This document shows positions 7,661-16,397 of a stretch of 64,000 nucleotides of DNA, piece by piece (position 1 is the stretch's first letter; each line of letters starts with the position of its first letter). The stretch covers positions 1 to 64,000 of the forward strand of contig NZ_ATZF01000003.1 of the NCBI RefSeq assembly GCF_000428065.1, given 5' to 3'. The translations under genes and the position numbers were made by a program. This stretch comes from Shimazuella kribbensis DSM 45090. GTDB taxonomy: Bacteria > Bacillota > Bacilli > Thermoactinomycetales > Thermoactinomycetaceae. The notes below the pieces were generated by a model, which made no database searches, was not told the origin of the DNA, and saw only the letters and a list, made by a program, of their open reading frames with translations.

Positions 7661-9422
7661 CCCTATCGTTACCATATTGCAAAGTAGATGATACTTGTGC
7701 TGTTCGTTGTTTTTCAAGACTAGCAGCGGTTTCTCTTGCACAGCTCACTGCTTCAAAAAATTTCGGTACATCAAAATGCAGTTCAATGGTAACATCTTCT
7801 CCTGCTACATTTACTTGTTTCACAATACTTTTGATCATTTCTCGCTTTTCTTCTGTAGTTGCAATCTCCAATAAGCTTCCCCAATCCGCAAGTACATCTT
7901 GCAGTTTTAACACATCTACTTCTGAAAGACCGTTGCTGTCTTTCAGAGCTTTCATCTCTTCATATAATCGCTCCGCCTTTACTAACTCTTGGACGGACCG
8001 CTCATATAATTCTTTTAACTGAGATTCTGAAAAGGATGAGTCTTCCCCCATTAAAATTTTAAGCAAGTGATTGTTCGCATTTTCTTTGGCCTTTTGCCAT
8101 TGTTGCCTATCTTGTTTCGCTTGCTTTAATTTTGCTTCAATTTCTTTGGAAGCATGTATCGTTTTTTGCTGAATCTCGCTTAATACATTGGATGTAATGA
8201 GTTCTTTGGTATATTCTTTTATTTTTTCTATCACAATATTGTCAAGTTTTTCTGTCTTATGCGTTCCTTTTTTGGAGCCACACACTTGCACTCCAGATTT
8301 TAGTCTTCGCAAACATCGATAAATACCGTAAAGGTCTCCTTTTTTTGTCCGTTTGGAATCTAACCAATCCCGTTGACTTCCATATGTCATGCTGCTGCCG
8401 CATTCACAAGTTAAAACACCTACTAGCAATCCCTTTCCTGTTCCATTCCGCCTTGGAGCTTTACCACCAAATGAATTGCTTTTTACTCGGGATTGCTTCA
8501 TTTTTTGCGATTTGTCCCAAATTTCGGGTTGAATGATTTCATACTCTGGCCAAAATTTTTCCGATACAAGCTCTTCCCCTTGTTTGGTGTACTTTTGATA
8601 AGAACCAAACTCACCTTCAACAGTCTTTGTCTTCCCATAAGATAGATAGCCTTTGTAGACCGTATTCCGAAGGATTTTCCGAATGCTTTCTGATCTCCAC
8701 TCTCTCCCTGTCCTTGTTTGCAGCCCTCTCTCATTTAACATACTAGCAATCCGTAACATCCCTAAACCTTCCGAAACATAAAGTCGGTATATTTCTTTCA
8801 CTACTTCTGCCTCTTTTGGTTCTATCTCCAACATATTGGACATCTCTGGATGATTTCGGTATCCATATGGAGGATTTCCACCTGTCCAATAACCTTCTTT
8901 ATGGATTAATTTCATCATATCCGTTACCCGGATCTTGGTGTCCATCGAAGATTTTTTGGCAGACCAAAACTCAATGAAGTTGAGGATCTCATCGGCATCT
9001 CCATTGTTGGTAAACTCTCTATTTTTATCTACTACCCAGATACGACAGTGCCGCAAAAACCGAATCGCATGATTTAAACTCTCAGTTGAGCGACGTCCAA
9101 TCCGATCGAGTTTATAAACTAGTAATATATCAAAAAGACCTTTTTTGGCATCTTCAAAAGCCTGATTTAGACCTGTTCGTTTACTTGTATGGGTATGGAA
9201 ACCAGAAACACCAGCCTCTACATACTCTAACTCGGTAAACTTCCAATCTGGCTGAGCTTCTATGTATTCCATACACTTCTTCTTTTGGAGAGGAAGATCA
9301 TTTTCATCCGATACAGGTCTTGCCGATACTTTGCCAGTACGGGAAGCTGACTTCATCTTTCCTTGGGTCGTTTGTTTATTGGTACTCGCCCGCATAAAGA
9401 GCGCAACTCTTAAACCTGCCAT
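7644..9422 (-). CDS. Large serine recombinase (element integrase/excisionase)
   Basis: 592 aa. The N-terminal resolvase domain carries the catalytic site MRAST (Arg11, Ser13) and the block YKLDRIGRRS. The Recombinase domain follows (GNPPYGYR..., TGREWRSESIRKILRN), then a zinc ribbon (CECGSS... with paired Cys about residues 335-385) and a coiled coil rich in Lys/Glu. This is the architecture of phage integrases, SpoIVCA and SprA. The last four codons lie beyond the attachment core GTTCC, inside gpr DNA. In the excised circle the frame would instead continue 34 residues into the other element end. A promoter lies upstream at 9467-9495. Confidence 0.93.
   Translation of the reverse strand: MAGLRVALFMRASTNKQTTQGKMKSASRTGKVSARPVSDENDLPLQKKKCMEYIEAQPDWKFTELEYVEAGVSGFHTHTSKRTGLNQAFEDAKKGLFDILLVYKLDRIGRRSTESLNHAIRFLRHCRIWVVDKNREFTNNGDADEILNFIEFWSAKKSSMDTKIRVTDMMKLIHKEGYWTGGNPPYGYRNHPEMSNMLEIEPKEAEVVKEIYRLYVSEGLGMLRIASMLNERGLQTRTGREWRSESIRKILRNTVYKGYLSYGKTKTVEGEFGSYQKYTKQGEELVSEKFWPEYEIIQPEIWDKSQKMKQSRVKSNSFGGKAPRRNGTGKGLLVGVLTCECGSSMTYGSQRDWLDSKRTKKGDLYGIYRCLRRLKSGVQVCGSKKGTHKTEKLDNIVIEKIKEYTKELITSNVLSEIQQKTIHASKEIEAKLKQAKQDRQQWQKAKENANNHLLKILMGEDSSFSESQLKELYERSVQELVKAERLYEEMKALKDSNGLSEVDVLKLQDVLADWGSLLEIATTEEKREMIKSIVKQVNVAGEDVTIELHFDVPKFFEAVSCARETAASLEKQRTAQVSSTLQYGNDRGSNSS
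7656..7660. other. Attachment core, recombinase-proximal end of the gpr-intervening element
   Basis: GGAAC (GTTCC on the minus strand). The direct repeat is shared with 17159-17163, and recombination between them restores gpr in frame. The element-internal arm next to it is ATCGTTACCATA (7665-7676), which is the inverted counterpart of TATGATAACCAT at 17146-17157 (10 of 12 positions match). Confidence 0.85.
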
Positions 9423-9466
9423 ACTAATCTACAACCTTCCCTTATCTACAGTTGTATTATTACAGG

Positions 9467-9495
9467 TATATATTATATAGAAAAAGATAGAACAA
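9467..9495 (-). promoter_or_regulatory. Possible promoter of the recombinase gene
   Basis: Minus-strand TTGTTC (9495-9490) and TATATA (9472-9467) are spaced by 17 bp, 45 bp before the ATG. It looks sigma-A-like. I found no convincing sporulation-sigma consensus here. Confidence 0.4.
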
Positions 9496-9505
9496 AAAAA
9501 CCCTT

Positions 9506-9682
9506 CTAGTTTTTTTTCCTATCACTCTCTGCCATTTGATCCCTACCTTGAAACTTGTGACGGTAATATCTAGAAGCTACTGTGGAAAAAATACTCTGAA
9601 ACTCATGGATTTTGGTTTCCATATCGACAGAAGGAAGTTTATGCTTTGCAATCTCTACTCGAACTTTATAATCAGACACCAA
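9506..9682 (-). CDS. Small basic protein upstream of the recombinase (candidate directionality factor)
   Basis: 58 codons from TTG 9682, with AAGGA nine bases upstream; GTG 9679 is the alternative start. The product begins LVSDYKVRVEIAKHKL and ends ESDRKKN. It is charged, has no membrane segment, and has a natural-looking composition in this frame only. It ends 84 bp before the recombinase start, on the same strand. Serine-recombinase elements often carry a small recombination directionality factor beside the integrase; SprB of SPbeta is of similar size. That role is inferred from position and size, not from recognised homology. Confidence 0.45.
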   Translation of the reverse strand: MVSDYKVRVEIAKHKLPSVDMETKIHEFQSIFSTVASRYYRHKFQGRDQMAESDRKKN

Positions 9683-9788
9683 AAGATCACATCCTTGCGT
9701 CTTTTAGAACCTATTGTCTTTTTCATAAGCTAAAATTATTCATATAGCACAAAAGACAAATAACTTCGATACTTTGGAACATAAAAAA

Positions 9789-9818
9789 AGAAAAGAGAGT
9801 AAGAATACTCTCTTTTCT
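9789..9818 (-). terminator. Terminator of the DUF2690 gene
   Basis: A 13-bp perfect stem (AGAAAAGAGAGTA / TACTCTCTTTTCT) with a four-base loop is followed on the minus strand by a T-run. It lies 46 bp after the stop of the secreted protein gene. Confidence 0.85.
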
Positions 9819-9863
9819 GAAATCGCTTTCTTTGTGAGTCAAGAAGTTTATGATACTAACGTA

Positions 9864-10370
9864 TTAATACCATCCAGTAGATTTTGAGTTCCATAAATCG
9901 TAAACCACACCACTTGCTTGGGCATTATATGGCGATTTATCCCAAGCTTGTCCTGTAAAACAGGAAGTTTCTCCCTTCATTATGACACCATTACCACCAG
10001 TTTCTTTGTCACAGTCTAAAAGTGTTTTATTAAGTATTAATGATTGAGTCGTGTTGTATCTTCTTTTTATCCAAGTTTCTGCATAGTAGTCTTTAGGAGC
10101 AGCATTATACAGTTTAATATAAGCCCAAGCCGTGTGGCATCCAGCACTTCCTTTTAGTTGAACATATCCTATCCTGGTTCCACTATTGTTCACAAGATAC
10201 TCTGTATCATACGTCACCGGTTGATTGTAAGCACATCCAGTATTGTATGGATTGGTCCCATCATACTGTGCAGCATCGGCACCTATTGGATTTAGAGCAA
10301 AACTAGCAACGAAGAAGGAAAATGCGAGTGCAAAAACAAACCCAATGTTCAGAAATCTTTTCACCTTCAC
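9864..10370 (-). CDS. Secreted DUF2690 family protein
   Basis: 168 aa from GTG 10370, which has SD GGAGG eight bases upstream; an in-frame GTG at 10379 overlaps that SD. A signal peptide (basic start, hydrophobic residues about 6-27, cleavage near GADA-AQ) precedes a mature domain. That domain contains YDGTNPYNTGCA and GSAGCHTAWAYIKL, the hallmark spacing of DUF2690 proteins (extracellular, mostly actinobacterial, function unknown). Four or more Cys suggest disulfides. It is cargo of the gpr-intervening element. Confidence 0.78.
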   Translation of the reverse strand: MKVKRFLNIGFVFALAFSFFVASFALNPIGADAAQYDGTNPYNTGCAYNQPVTYDTEYLVNNSGTRIGYVQLKGSAGCHTAWAYIKLYNAAPKDYYAETWIKRRYNTTQSLILNKTLLDCDKETGGNGVIMKGETSCFTGQAWDKSPYNAQASGVVYDLWNSKSTGWY

Positions 10371-10917
10371 AACATACACCTCCAGTAGTTTTTCTAGTGC
10401 AATTGTAAATCGGTAAAGAGTTATTTAGATTATAAATGCTAGTTTAAAAAAACGCAATCAAAAATATATAATAAATAATGTAAATTTTTCATTCCAATCT
10501 CACTAGCTTGTAATAAAAGAATTGTAAAAAAATTCATTTCCATTTTAGAAAGAAAAACCTTATAAAAGCGGAAACTTCGACCAATTTCATTCGTGTAAAT
10601 AGAGATAATTATTCTTAGTATTTTTGGTGATAATAGAAAAAATAGGAATGTTAATATATCAGTCACCTTCGATTTTTTATGTATATTTTTCCTTAATATT
10701 TTTTAATTCTTAAATAAATATAAGGCCTTTGACTGATTTTTGAGAAAATATTAAAAAAACCTAATAAATCCCTTTTCTACTTTATAAGTATTTCTATTTT
10801 CGTATAAAACAGTTGCGTTCGCTTTGATTTTTACGTTACAAAAGTATAGTTTTGTAACGTATGTTGAAAAAGCGTTGATATATAAGGGTTTTAAATTTAG
10901 TAATTAAAAATACAGCG
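10371..10917. other. AT-rich gap between the DUF2690 gene and the GC-rich cassette
   Basis: About 550 bp of very AT-rich DNA. A 75-codon minus-strand ORF (10439-10666, hydrophobic, Phe/Leu/Ile-rich) has no usable SD and looks like chance. An inverted repeat TACGTTACAAAA.../TTTTGTAACGTA lies near 10831-10862. I see no convincing gene. Confidence 0.5.
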
Positions 10918-10970
10918 CCCCCCTCTGATAGAATCAGAGAGGGGCTACTAGACAGAAAGAGCCTGTCTAG
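10918..10970 (-). terminator. Double hairpin after the 451-aa GC-rich gene
   Basis: Two perfect hairpins follow the stop in series. The first is CTAGACAG/CTGTCTAG (10948-10970). The second is CCCCTCTCTGAT/ATCAGAGGGG-type (10918-10944), followed by T-rich DNA on the minus strand. This is a strong, unusual tandem terminator. Confidence 0.75.
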
Positions 10971-10973
10971 GCA

Positions 10974-12329
10974 CTACTCGGAGATGACTACCTTCGCACG
11001 GAACACCTTGCTCAGGTAGTCTGCCATGGCGATCAGACGATCTTCAGTCGGCTTGTAAGTGCCGGAGTTGCGGTTCAGGAAGATGACGAACTCACCATCC
11101 ACCTTACAACACCAGATCTCACCAGCGAACCGAACATCCTCGTCGTATCCAGAGATCAGAACATGCTTGGCCATGATCCAGTTGATGATCTTCCGGTCCC
11201 GACCATTGCGGTTTTCGAGGCGGGCAATGTGAATGCCCGAACCCGTAACCACGATGTTGTAGAGGAACGCTTCCTCATGAGAAGGACCGTCACTGCGGCG
11301 GAGCATCTCGACGATGGCCTGACGCGGCACATCCTCGTACTGATCGACGCTGTGAATCAGATGACGACGGATGAACCTCACGGTCCTACGAGAGAAGAGC
11401 TTTTTCTTCAGCTTTCCCACACGGTCGAGCTTGCCACCGAATTCAGGCAATGCATCCTGAAGTTCCAGCGCTTCGATCGGTACACCTGTCTCCGTGTTGA
11501 AGATGGGACGCTGACCGAGGAGGAACCCCAGCCATACTCCGAACCACGACGGACGGCTGATGCCAACCGCGGCGAATTCCTTGCTGTTCTCCCACCGTTC
11601 GACCGACATACCTACCAGCTCTCGCACCTCGAACTGAGGGGCAGTGCCAGTCGAGTGAGCATGCCGGATGAACTTCTTCTTGACCGATCGGCAGAGACTG
11701 GTGAACTCCTTCCGCCACACGGACAGGAAGTGATCGCCGATCCCTCGACCAGCATAGAGGATACGAATCGAGACCTTCTTCCCCTCGTACTCCAGACCGT
11801 TCTTCCAGAGGAGAGCAGAAAGATGAGAGGGACGGTAGACGTGCTGGAGTGACTTTCCACCGGAGGTGAACCCAGCAGCAGTCAGGACCTGGGCGTTCGC
11901 ATTGGCACAGCTGGCCGTACGGCGCCCCTTCTGGTTTTCCATCTCTCGACGGATCGCTGCGATTGCTTTGGGATCCAGGTCACACAGCTCGAAGTAGACA
12001 CCGACCTGCATTCGCTCCATGTCAGACGCAACGTACGAGCGCTGACGGTAGAACATGAAGGCGGTGTACTTGTCCCACTTTCCTTCTCCACCGGGAACCA
12101 TGGTGAAGACGTTCGGGATCCCGAACCCGATGAAGACCGAGTTGGGATTGCGGAACACGGAATCGACCGAACAAAACAGCAGCCCGGAGCGTACATCGTT
12201 CTTTTCGTCCACGGGAACCTGGACAGGCCAGTTGGAGCCACGGTGACCCAGCACATCCGGAGCGATGCGGCTATCTTCCGGAAGGTTCTCCGACAGACCC
12301 TCAGGCAGATTGAGTCGATTGATCTTCAT
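10974..12329 (-). CDS. GC-rich orphan protein of 451 aa, unknown function
   Basis: ATG 12329 is chosen because GAGAGGA lies five bases upstream; the frame is open ten codons further. I do not recognise the family. The protein is soluble, with no signal peptide. Near the C-terminus it has the block FAGEIWCCKVDGEFVIFLNR followed by NSGTYKPTEDRL, a pattern I loosely associate with C-terminal domains of some effector-like proteins; this is weak. GC content and codon use differ sharply from the flanking AT-rich element genes. It has its own promoter and a tandem hairpin terminator. Confidence 0.75.
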   Translation of the reverse strand: MKINRLNLPEGLSENLPEDSRIAPDVLGHRGSNWPVQVPVDEKNDVRSGLLFCSVDSVFRNPNSVFIGFGIPNVFTMVPGGEGKWDKYTAFMFYRQRSYVASDMERMQVGVYFELCDLDPKAIAAIRREMENQKGRRTASCANANAQVLTAAGFTSGGKSLQHVYRPSHLSALLWKNGLEYEGKKVSIRILYAGRGIGDHFLSVWRKEFTSLCRSVKKKFIRHAHSTGTAPQFEVRELVGMSVERWENSKEFAAVGISRPSWFGVWLGFLLGQRPIFNTETGVPIEALELQDALPEFGGKLDRVGKLKKKLFSRRTVRFIRRHLIHSVDQYEDVPRQAIVEMLRRSDGPSHEEAFLYNIVVTGSGIHIARLENRNGRDRKIINWIMAKHVLISGYDEDVRFAGEIWCCKVDGEFVIFLNRNSGTYKPTEDRLIAMADYLSKVFRAKVVISE

Positions 12330-12380
12330 GACATTCCTCTCGCAGAGTGCGTGAGACACAGTTGAAGCTGCATCTCTTGG

Positions 12381-12410
12381 ATTATCTATAAAATATCATT
12401 GAATTTTCAA
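12381..12410 (-). promoter_or_regulatory. sigma-A-like promoter of the 451-aa gene
   Basis: Minus-strand TTGAAA (12410-12405) and GATAAT (12386-12381) with 18-bp spacing, about 52 bp before the ATG. Confidence 0.5.
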
Positions 12411-12843
12411 TAAATCAATTATTATAGGAAGAGAACCTTAATGGTGGTAGTTGCTTTTTTGGTTGCTTTCGTGACGATTTCTTTATTCTTTTTTTTTTAC
12501 TCTTCCAATCGCTAATAAATCCATTCCTCATCCTGTTAAAGAAACACAATGTAATACAATATAACCTGCTCCCGGTTTTTCATGTTTTTAAATACATCCT
12601 AATATAAAATAATAATCTTTTTTTATTGAACTTTTTTATTTATTATTTAATAGTATTTGCTATAATAACAGTTGTACGATCAGTTAATGTTTATTAAAGG
12701 GAGGTTAATAATGAATTAAACATACATCTATATATCTGAAAAAGAACTCGAATCGCCTTACTAAAGCTATTCACAAAAAACTGTATTAACAATCTGTTTA
12801 GGCTCTAATTTGTAAGCGTTTTCAAAAATATGGAGGTGTCTAT
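12411..12843 (+). other. Long leader region upstream of the M14 carboxypeptidase
   Basis: AT-rich. It contains a strong SD (GGGAGG, near 12701) six bases before ATG AAT TAA at 12711, a two-codon ORF, and the cre site at 12810. It could be a start-stop leader or the remains of a lost gene. No other gene is visible. Confidence 0.4.
12810..12825. promoter_or_regulatory. cre site (CcpA binding) before the carboxypeptidase gene
   Basis: TTGTAAGCGTTTTCAA matches the cre consensus WTGNAARCGNWWWCAW at every position. It lies about 20 bp upstream of the start codon, immediately before the SD, a location that suits roadblock repression by CcpA in rich sugar. Confidence 0.75.
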
Positions 12844-13869
12844 ATGAAGAAATTTTCTTTGTTATTAATACTATTATTGTTAATCGCTACTCCCGTTTAC
12901 GGAAATCCACAAGCAGTGCCCAATGGACCATGGCTACAAGATACCCAGACGATGAAACTGGAACGTTTACATAATTATGAGGAGTTAGTAAAAGAATTAC
13001 ACCAGATAGAAAAATCTTCTCAGGGCAAAGTCCAATTAGAAGTTATTGGGAAATCCAATCAAAATAGAAATATTTATTTAGCTAAAGTTGGAACAGGAAA
13101 GAAAAAAGTAATGTATGTCACACAACAACATGGAAATGAACCTTTGGGTACGGAAGCAGCTTTACATTTATTGAAAAATTTAGGAAGTAGCAACCAGCCT
13201 GAAGTCAAGAAAATTCGTGATGAAATTACATTATATGTCGTAGTTCGTGCTAATCCTGATGGGGCTGAGAAGTTTTGGCGTCATAACTATGATCCAGATG
13301 CAACACCTGAGTTCGGCTTAAAAGGAGAAGGTTATGATATGAACCGTTACCATTCTCCAAACATGTTACCTAAAAATAATCCAGTGCCTGAAGCAGCTGC
13401 AATCCGTTCTGCTTATGATCGCTATAAACCAGATATTGTAGTAGACTACCACCACCAAGGAAGCTATGTGAGCGGAGATGGAGATATGATTACAACTTCT
13501 GTCTTCTGGCCAAATCATCCAAATGTCGCTAGCAATCCTCTAAATCTTTCAAAACAAGTTAGTTTGGTCATATATAATACATTAATGCATTATGGCTTTG
13601 CAAAAGTAAGCCAATATCCAGGTGGTACTTATGAAGGAATTGCCAGAAACGGATATGGTTTACTCGGAAGCGGCAGTGTTCTTGTTGAGTTCCGTGGTGA
13701 TATCGGACAAAAAAGTAGTGGCATGTTAATTCGTACTGCCTATGCAGCAATGGCTGGCATTTTAGAAGAAGTCGCAGAGGGAACATTAAAAAATTATAAC
13801 CCAGCTGATGCCGATAAAATCCCATTACGTGGTGAAGGTATCAATAATTCCGAAGAAGGCGAAAATTAA
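12844..13869 (+). CDS. Secreted zinc carboxypeptidase, peptidase family M14
   Basis: 341 aa. A signal peptide (MKKFSLLLIL..., cleavage after TPVYG) precedes an M14 domain. Zinc ligands are His96 and Glu99 (QQHGNEPLG) and His203 or 204 (VDYHHQG); the catalytic Glu is 282 (LVEFRGD). ANPDGAE and DMNRYH are also typical. It releases C-terminal residues of peptides outside the cell. SD GGAGGTG precedes the ATG. A perfect cre lies just upstream and a strong terminator follows. It is an unusual cargo for an intervening element and suggests a nutritional or spore-release role. Confidence 0.92.
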   Translation: MKKFSLLLILLLLIATPVYGNPQAVPNGPWLQDTQTMKLERLHNYEELVKELHQIEKSSQGKVQLEVIGKSNQNRNIYLAKVGTGKKKVMYVTQQHGNEPLGTEAALHLLKNLGSSNQPEVKKIRDEITLYVVVRANPDGAEKFWRHNYDPDATPEFGLKGEGYDMNRYHSPNMLPKNNPVPEAAAIRSAYDRYKPDIVVDYHHQGSYVSGDGDMITTSVFWPNHPNVASNPLNLSKQVSLVIYNTLMHYGFAKVSQYPGGTYEGIARNGYGLLGSGSVLVEFRGDIGQKSSGMLIRTAYAAMAGILEEVAEGTLKNYNPADADKIPLRGEGINNSEEGEN

Positions 13870-13874
13870 AATAT

Positions 13875-13912
13875 AAACATGAAATGGGCCTTATAAGGCC
13901 CATTTCATGTTT
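13875..13912 (+). terminator. Terminator of the M14 carboxypeptidase gene
   Basis: A long perfect stem, AAACATGAAATGGGCC paired with GGCCCATTTCATGTTT, around a tiny loop, directly after the stop. Confidence 0.9.
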
Positions 13913-13987
13913 ATTGCACATATATGTAGATTTTTTATTAAAAAAGACTCATGAGTTTCATAATAATGTGTCACTTTCATTTGTGTA

Positions 13988-14340
13988 CTAGGAACTCTGC
14001 ACTGATTCCTTTTGTTCCCAACCATAACTGTCAAACCATCTATTCTTTTTGTAGTTCTCTATTGCATGAGAAATATACAGTATCACATTTGCAGGGAATG
14101 GTTTAATGGGAAGAATCGTAAATCATCACATTTATGAGGTTCTAAGTTTTGAATCTCTCCGTTCCAATCTTTCACGACAGCCAAAGAAATCCACTCTTTT
14201 ATCTCCCGATTTCCGTTGCATTACACCCACCATTTCTACATTTTCCTCGCTAACAGCTACTCCAGTTTCTTCTCTTCCTTCACGAATTGCTACTTCATTG
14301 AAAGCTTCCTCTCTGTCGAACTCACTCTCCAGTGGTTTAT
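13988..14340 (-). pseudogene. Nudix hydrolase remnant
   Basis: The minus strand encodes GEFDREEAFNEVAIREGREE then TGV, a perfect Nudix box (GX5EX7REXXEEXGV), followed by VEMVGVMQRKSGDKRVDFF. A +1-type frameshift near 14190 must be corrected to continue LAVVKDWNGEIQNLEPHKC. A second shift near 14090 leads to YISHAIENYKKNRWFDSYGW, the usual end of MutT-like proteins. The N-terminal strand region is missing; it abuts the end of the Fic gene. It is a decayed cargo gene of the element. Confidence 0.75.
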
Positions 14341-14346
14341 CCCAAA

Positions 14347-15081
14347 TTATAAAAATCGCAGATAAAACTCCAGTCTCTCCTGCTCAAGATCAACTAACAT
14401 CTGTATAAAATCATTAGAATCTCCCACTACATGGGAATGATCCAGTGCTTGATAATATTGTAAACGTTGTTCTTTCTTGATTACAATTGGGACAAATCCT
14501 GTTTTCAACAGTTCCAAATTCATCAATAATCTTGCGGTTCTACCATTTCCATCGACAAAGGGATGAATTTTTACAAACCAACTATGCAACATTGCTGCTC
14601 TTTGTACAGGATGAAACAGTTGTGCTTCTGCTTCATACCATGTGATTAATTCATGCATTTGTTCTTCCACCATTAGGTAATCAGGCGGAATGTGCTCTGC
14701 ACCACTTATCAAAACATTTGTCTTTCGATAAACACCAGCATTCTCGTTATCAATGCCTCTAAGAATAATGGCATGTAAATCTTTGATTATCCTTTCAGAA
14801 AATGGCTCATTTCTTTTCACGATATCTTCTAGTAAAAATATCGCTTCTTTATGATTCAATGCTTCAAGGTGTTCTTTAACTGATTTCCCACCAATCGTAA
14901 TACCATCCTCTAACACGACTTTTGTTTCGGTCAGTGTTAAGGTATTTCCCTCGATAGAATTCGAATGATATGTCCACTCTACAACAAGATGATCATGTAA
15001 ATTTTTGATTACGTGTTTGGGAAACGGACGTTTTTGATCTAAACGCGACTTTAAATCATCCATTCGTTTGAACCGATTCAT
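14347..15081 (-). CDS. Fic family protein (probable AMP transferase, class II)
   Basis: 244 aa from ATG 15081; an upstream in-frame ATG at 15129 is possible. The Fic motif HPFVDGNGRTAR has catalytic His173. The autoinhibitory helix motif SNSIEGN is at residues 40-46 (Ser40, Glu44, Gly45), N-terminal to the core, which is the class II arrangement. Family members transfer AMP to hydroxyl side chains of target proteins; the inhibitory Glu blocks ATP orientation. No antitoxin partner gene is visible. Cargo of the gpr element, directly downstream of which is the Nudix remnant. Confidence 0.9.
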   Translation of the reverse strand: MNRFKRMDDLKSRLDQKRPFPKHVIKNLHDHLVVEWTYHSNSIEGNTLTLTETKVVLEDGITIGGKSVKEHLEALNHKEAIFLLEDIVKRNEPFSERIIKDLHAIILRGIDNENAGVYRKTNVLISGAEHIPPDYLMVEEQMHELITWYEAEAQLFHPVQRAAMLHSWFVKIHPFVDGNGRTARLLMNLELLKTGFVPIVIKKEQRLQYYQALDHSHVVGDSNDFIQMLVDLEQERLEFYLRFL

Positions 15082-15458
15082 CACAACATTACCTTCTTCT
15101 AAGTGTAATGAAATCATTATAACGTTCATTTGTTTCTAATTCTATGAATCACCACTTTCTTGACTTAATTAAACAGCTTCCTTTAAAGCACCACCTTTTT
15201 TTATCCATTCTATTTTCAATGTCTTACTAGATATCTCCCATTTAGGCAAAAGTAAAAACGATTATATTTCAAAAAGTGGGGAATTTTATATTATCTTTTA
15301 TCTAACTTATACTTTTGAAATGGTTTATAAAGAACAATCTAGCCTACTTCTGATTTTTTTGTTCTCAACATAATGTGTAAAAAGAAAAAGAATAAAATGA
15401 ATTCATATCAAATGCATCGAATCCTATGTTACTTTAATAGCAGAGGAGTTGTGCCATT
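15082..15458. other. Gap between the Fic gene and the DoxX-like gene
   Basis: About 375 bp of AT-rich DNA between divergently transcribed genes, which should contain both promoters. I could not pick a convincing -35/-10 pair and see no gene. Confidence 0.4.
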
Positions 15459-16397
15459 ATGATAAACAAATCCATTTATGTTGAAATACCGATACAAGCA
15501 AATATAGACGAAGTATGGCGAAAGACTCAAAACCCTGAACTACATGAACAATGGGATTTGCGCTTTTCTTCTATCACCTATTTACCTAAAAAATCAGAGG
15601 AAGATCCGCAATCTTTTTCCTATCAAACGAAGATTGGATTTGGCGTGAAAATCGCTGGATGGGGTAAAAGTATAGGTACACATAATAAACAGAATGGTTC
15701 AAAAACATCATCACTTCACTTTGGTACAAATCAAAAAATATCGCCAATAACTGAAGGAAGAGGGTATTGGCGATATTTACCTACAAATAATGGTACTACC
15801 TTTCTAACCCAATATGACTATGAGGTACGCTATGGTTTAATAGGAAAGCTTTTGGATCTTTTATTTCGTCCAGTTATGGGATGGGCAACAGCTCTTAGCT
15901 TTGATGTGCTCAAACGCTGGATTGAAAAAGGAGAGACACCACGAACACAGTATGTACGTTTCTTTAGTAATACCATTGTAACAATGCTTTTTTTCTTTGT
16001 TTGGCTCTACCATGGATTAGTACCAAAAATCATTATCCAACATCATAAGGAAATATCGATGTTTTCCAATTTGACTTCCTTGAAAGGAGCTACTGCTGCA
16101 AACCTTGTGGGACTAGTGGGCTTACTCGAAATTTTGTTTGCATTCGCTTGGCTTCTTTACCGAAAGAAAAGGCATTTACTTGTTTTTCAGCTCATTCTTT
16201 TCCCACTATTAACGATCAGTGCCTTCGTTACAAATCCTCCGATCGCAACAGATCCGTTTAATCCGATCACATTTAATACCAGTCTTTGGGCCCTCTCCCT
16301 GATTGGCTTCTTATTAGCACATGATTTGCCCTCATCAAAAAGTTGCAGGCGTTCAAGAAAAGGTGATTCATCGTGTCCATCTACGAAAATCTCTTAG
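15459..16397 (+). CDS. Membrane protein: SRPBCC-like N-terminal domain plus DoxX-like domain
   Basis: 312 aa. Residues about 1-155 look like a START/SRPBCC lipid-binding fold (IPIQANIDEVWRKTQNPELHEQWD...). The rest contains four transmembrane segments of the DoxX-like type (about 168-188, 210-232, 238-258, 270-290). The downstream DUF4166 gene overlaps the end by 25 bp, so the two are translationally coupled. In other bacteria these modules occur together, often with an NAD(P)-dependent epimerase; the function is unknown. Confidence 0.72.
   Translation: MINKSIYVEIPIQANIDEVWRKTQNPELHEQWDLRFSSITYLPKKSEEDPQSFSYQTKIGFGVKIAGWGKSIGTHNKQNGSKTSSLHFGTNQKISPITEGRGYWRYLPTNNGTTFLTQYDYEVRYGLIGKLLDLLFRPVMGWATALSFDVLKRWIEKGETPRTQYVRFFSNTIVTMLFFFVWLYHGLVPKIIIQHHKEISMFSNLTSLKGATAANLVGLVGLLEILFAFAWLLYRKKRHLLVFQLILFPLLTISAFVTNPPIATDPFNPITFNTSLWALSLIGFLLAHDLPSSKSCRRSRKGDSSCPSTKIS

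Noticed and set aside
7683-7741. Independent gene start upstream of the gpr 3' fragment (MQEKPLLVLK...)
   Set aside because: That stretch is the recombinase 3' end read in another frame; gpr homology begins only at GVP.
10439-10666. 75-codon hydrophobic minus-strand ORF
   Set aside because: Very AT-rich, no usable SD, and composition expected by chance.
11163-11852. 229-codon plus-strand ORF opposite the 451-aa gene
   Set aside because: Long antisense frames are expected in GC-rich DNA; the minus-strand frame has SD, promoter and terminator.
14106-14408. 100-codon plus-strand ORF
   Set aside because: It is antisense to the Nudix remnant and the end of the Fic gene; its Ser/Thr-rich product looks like a shadow and has no SD.
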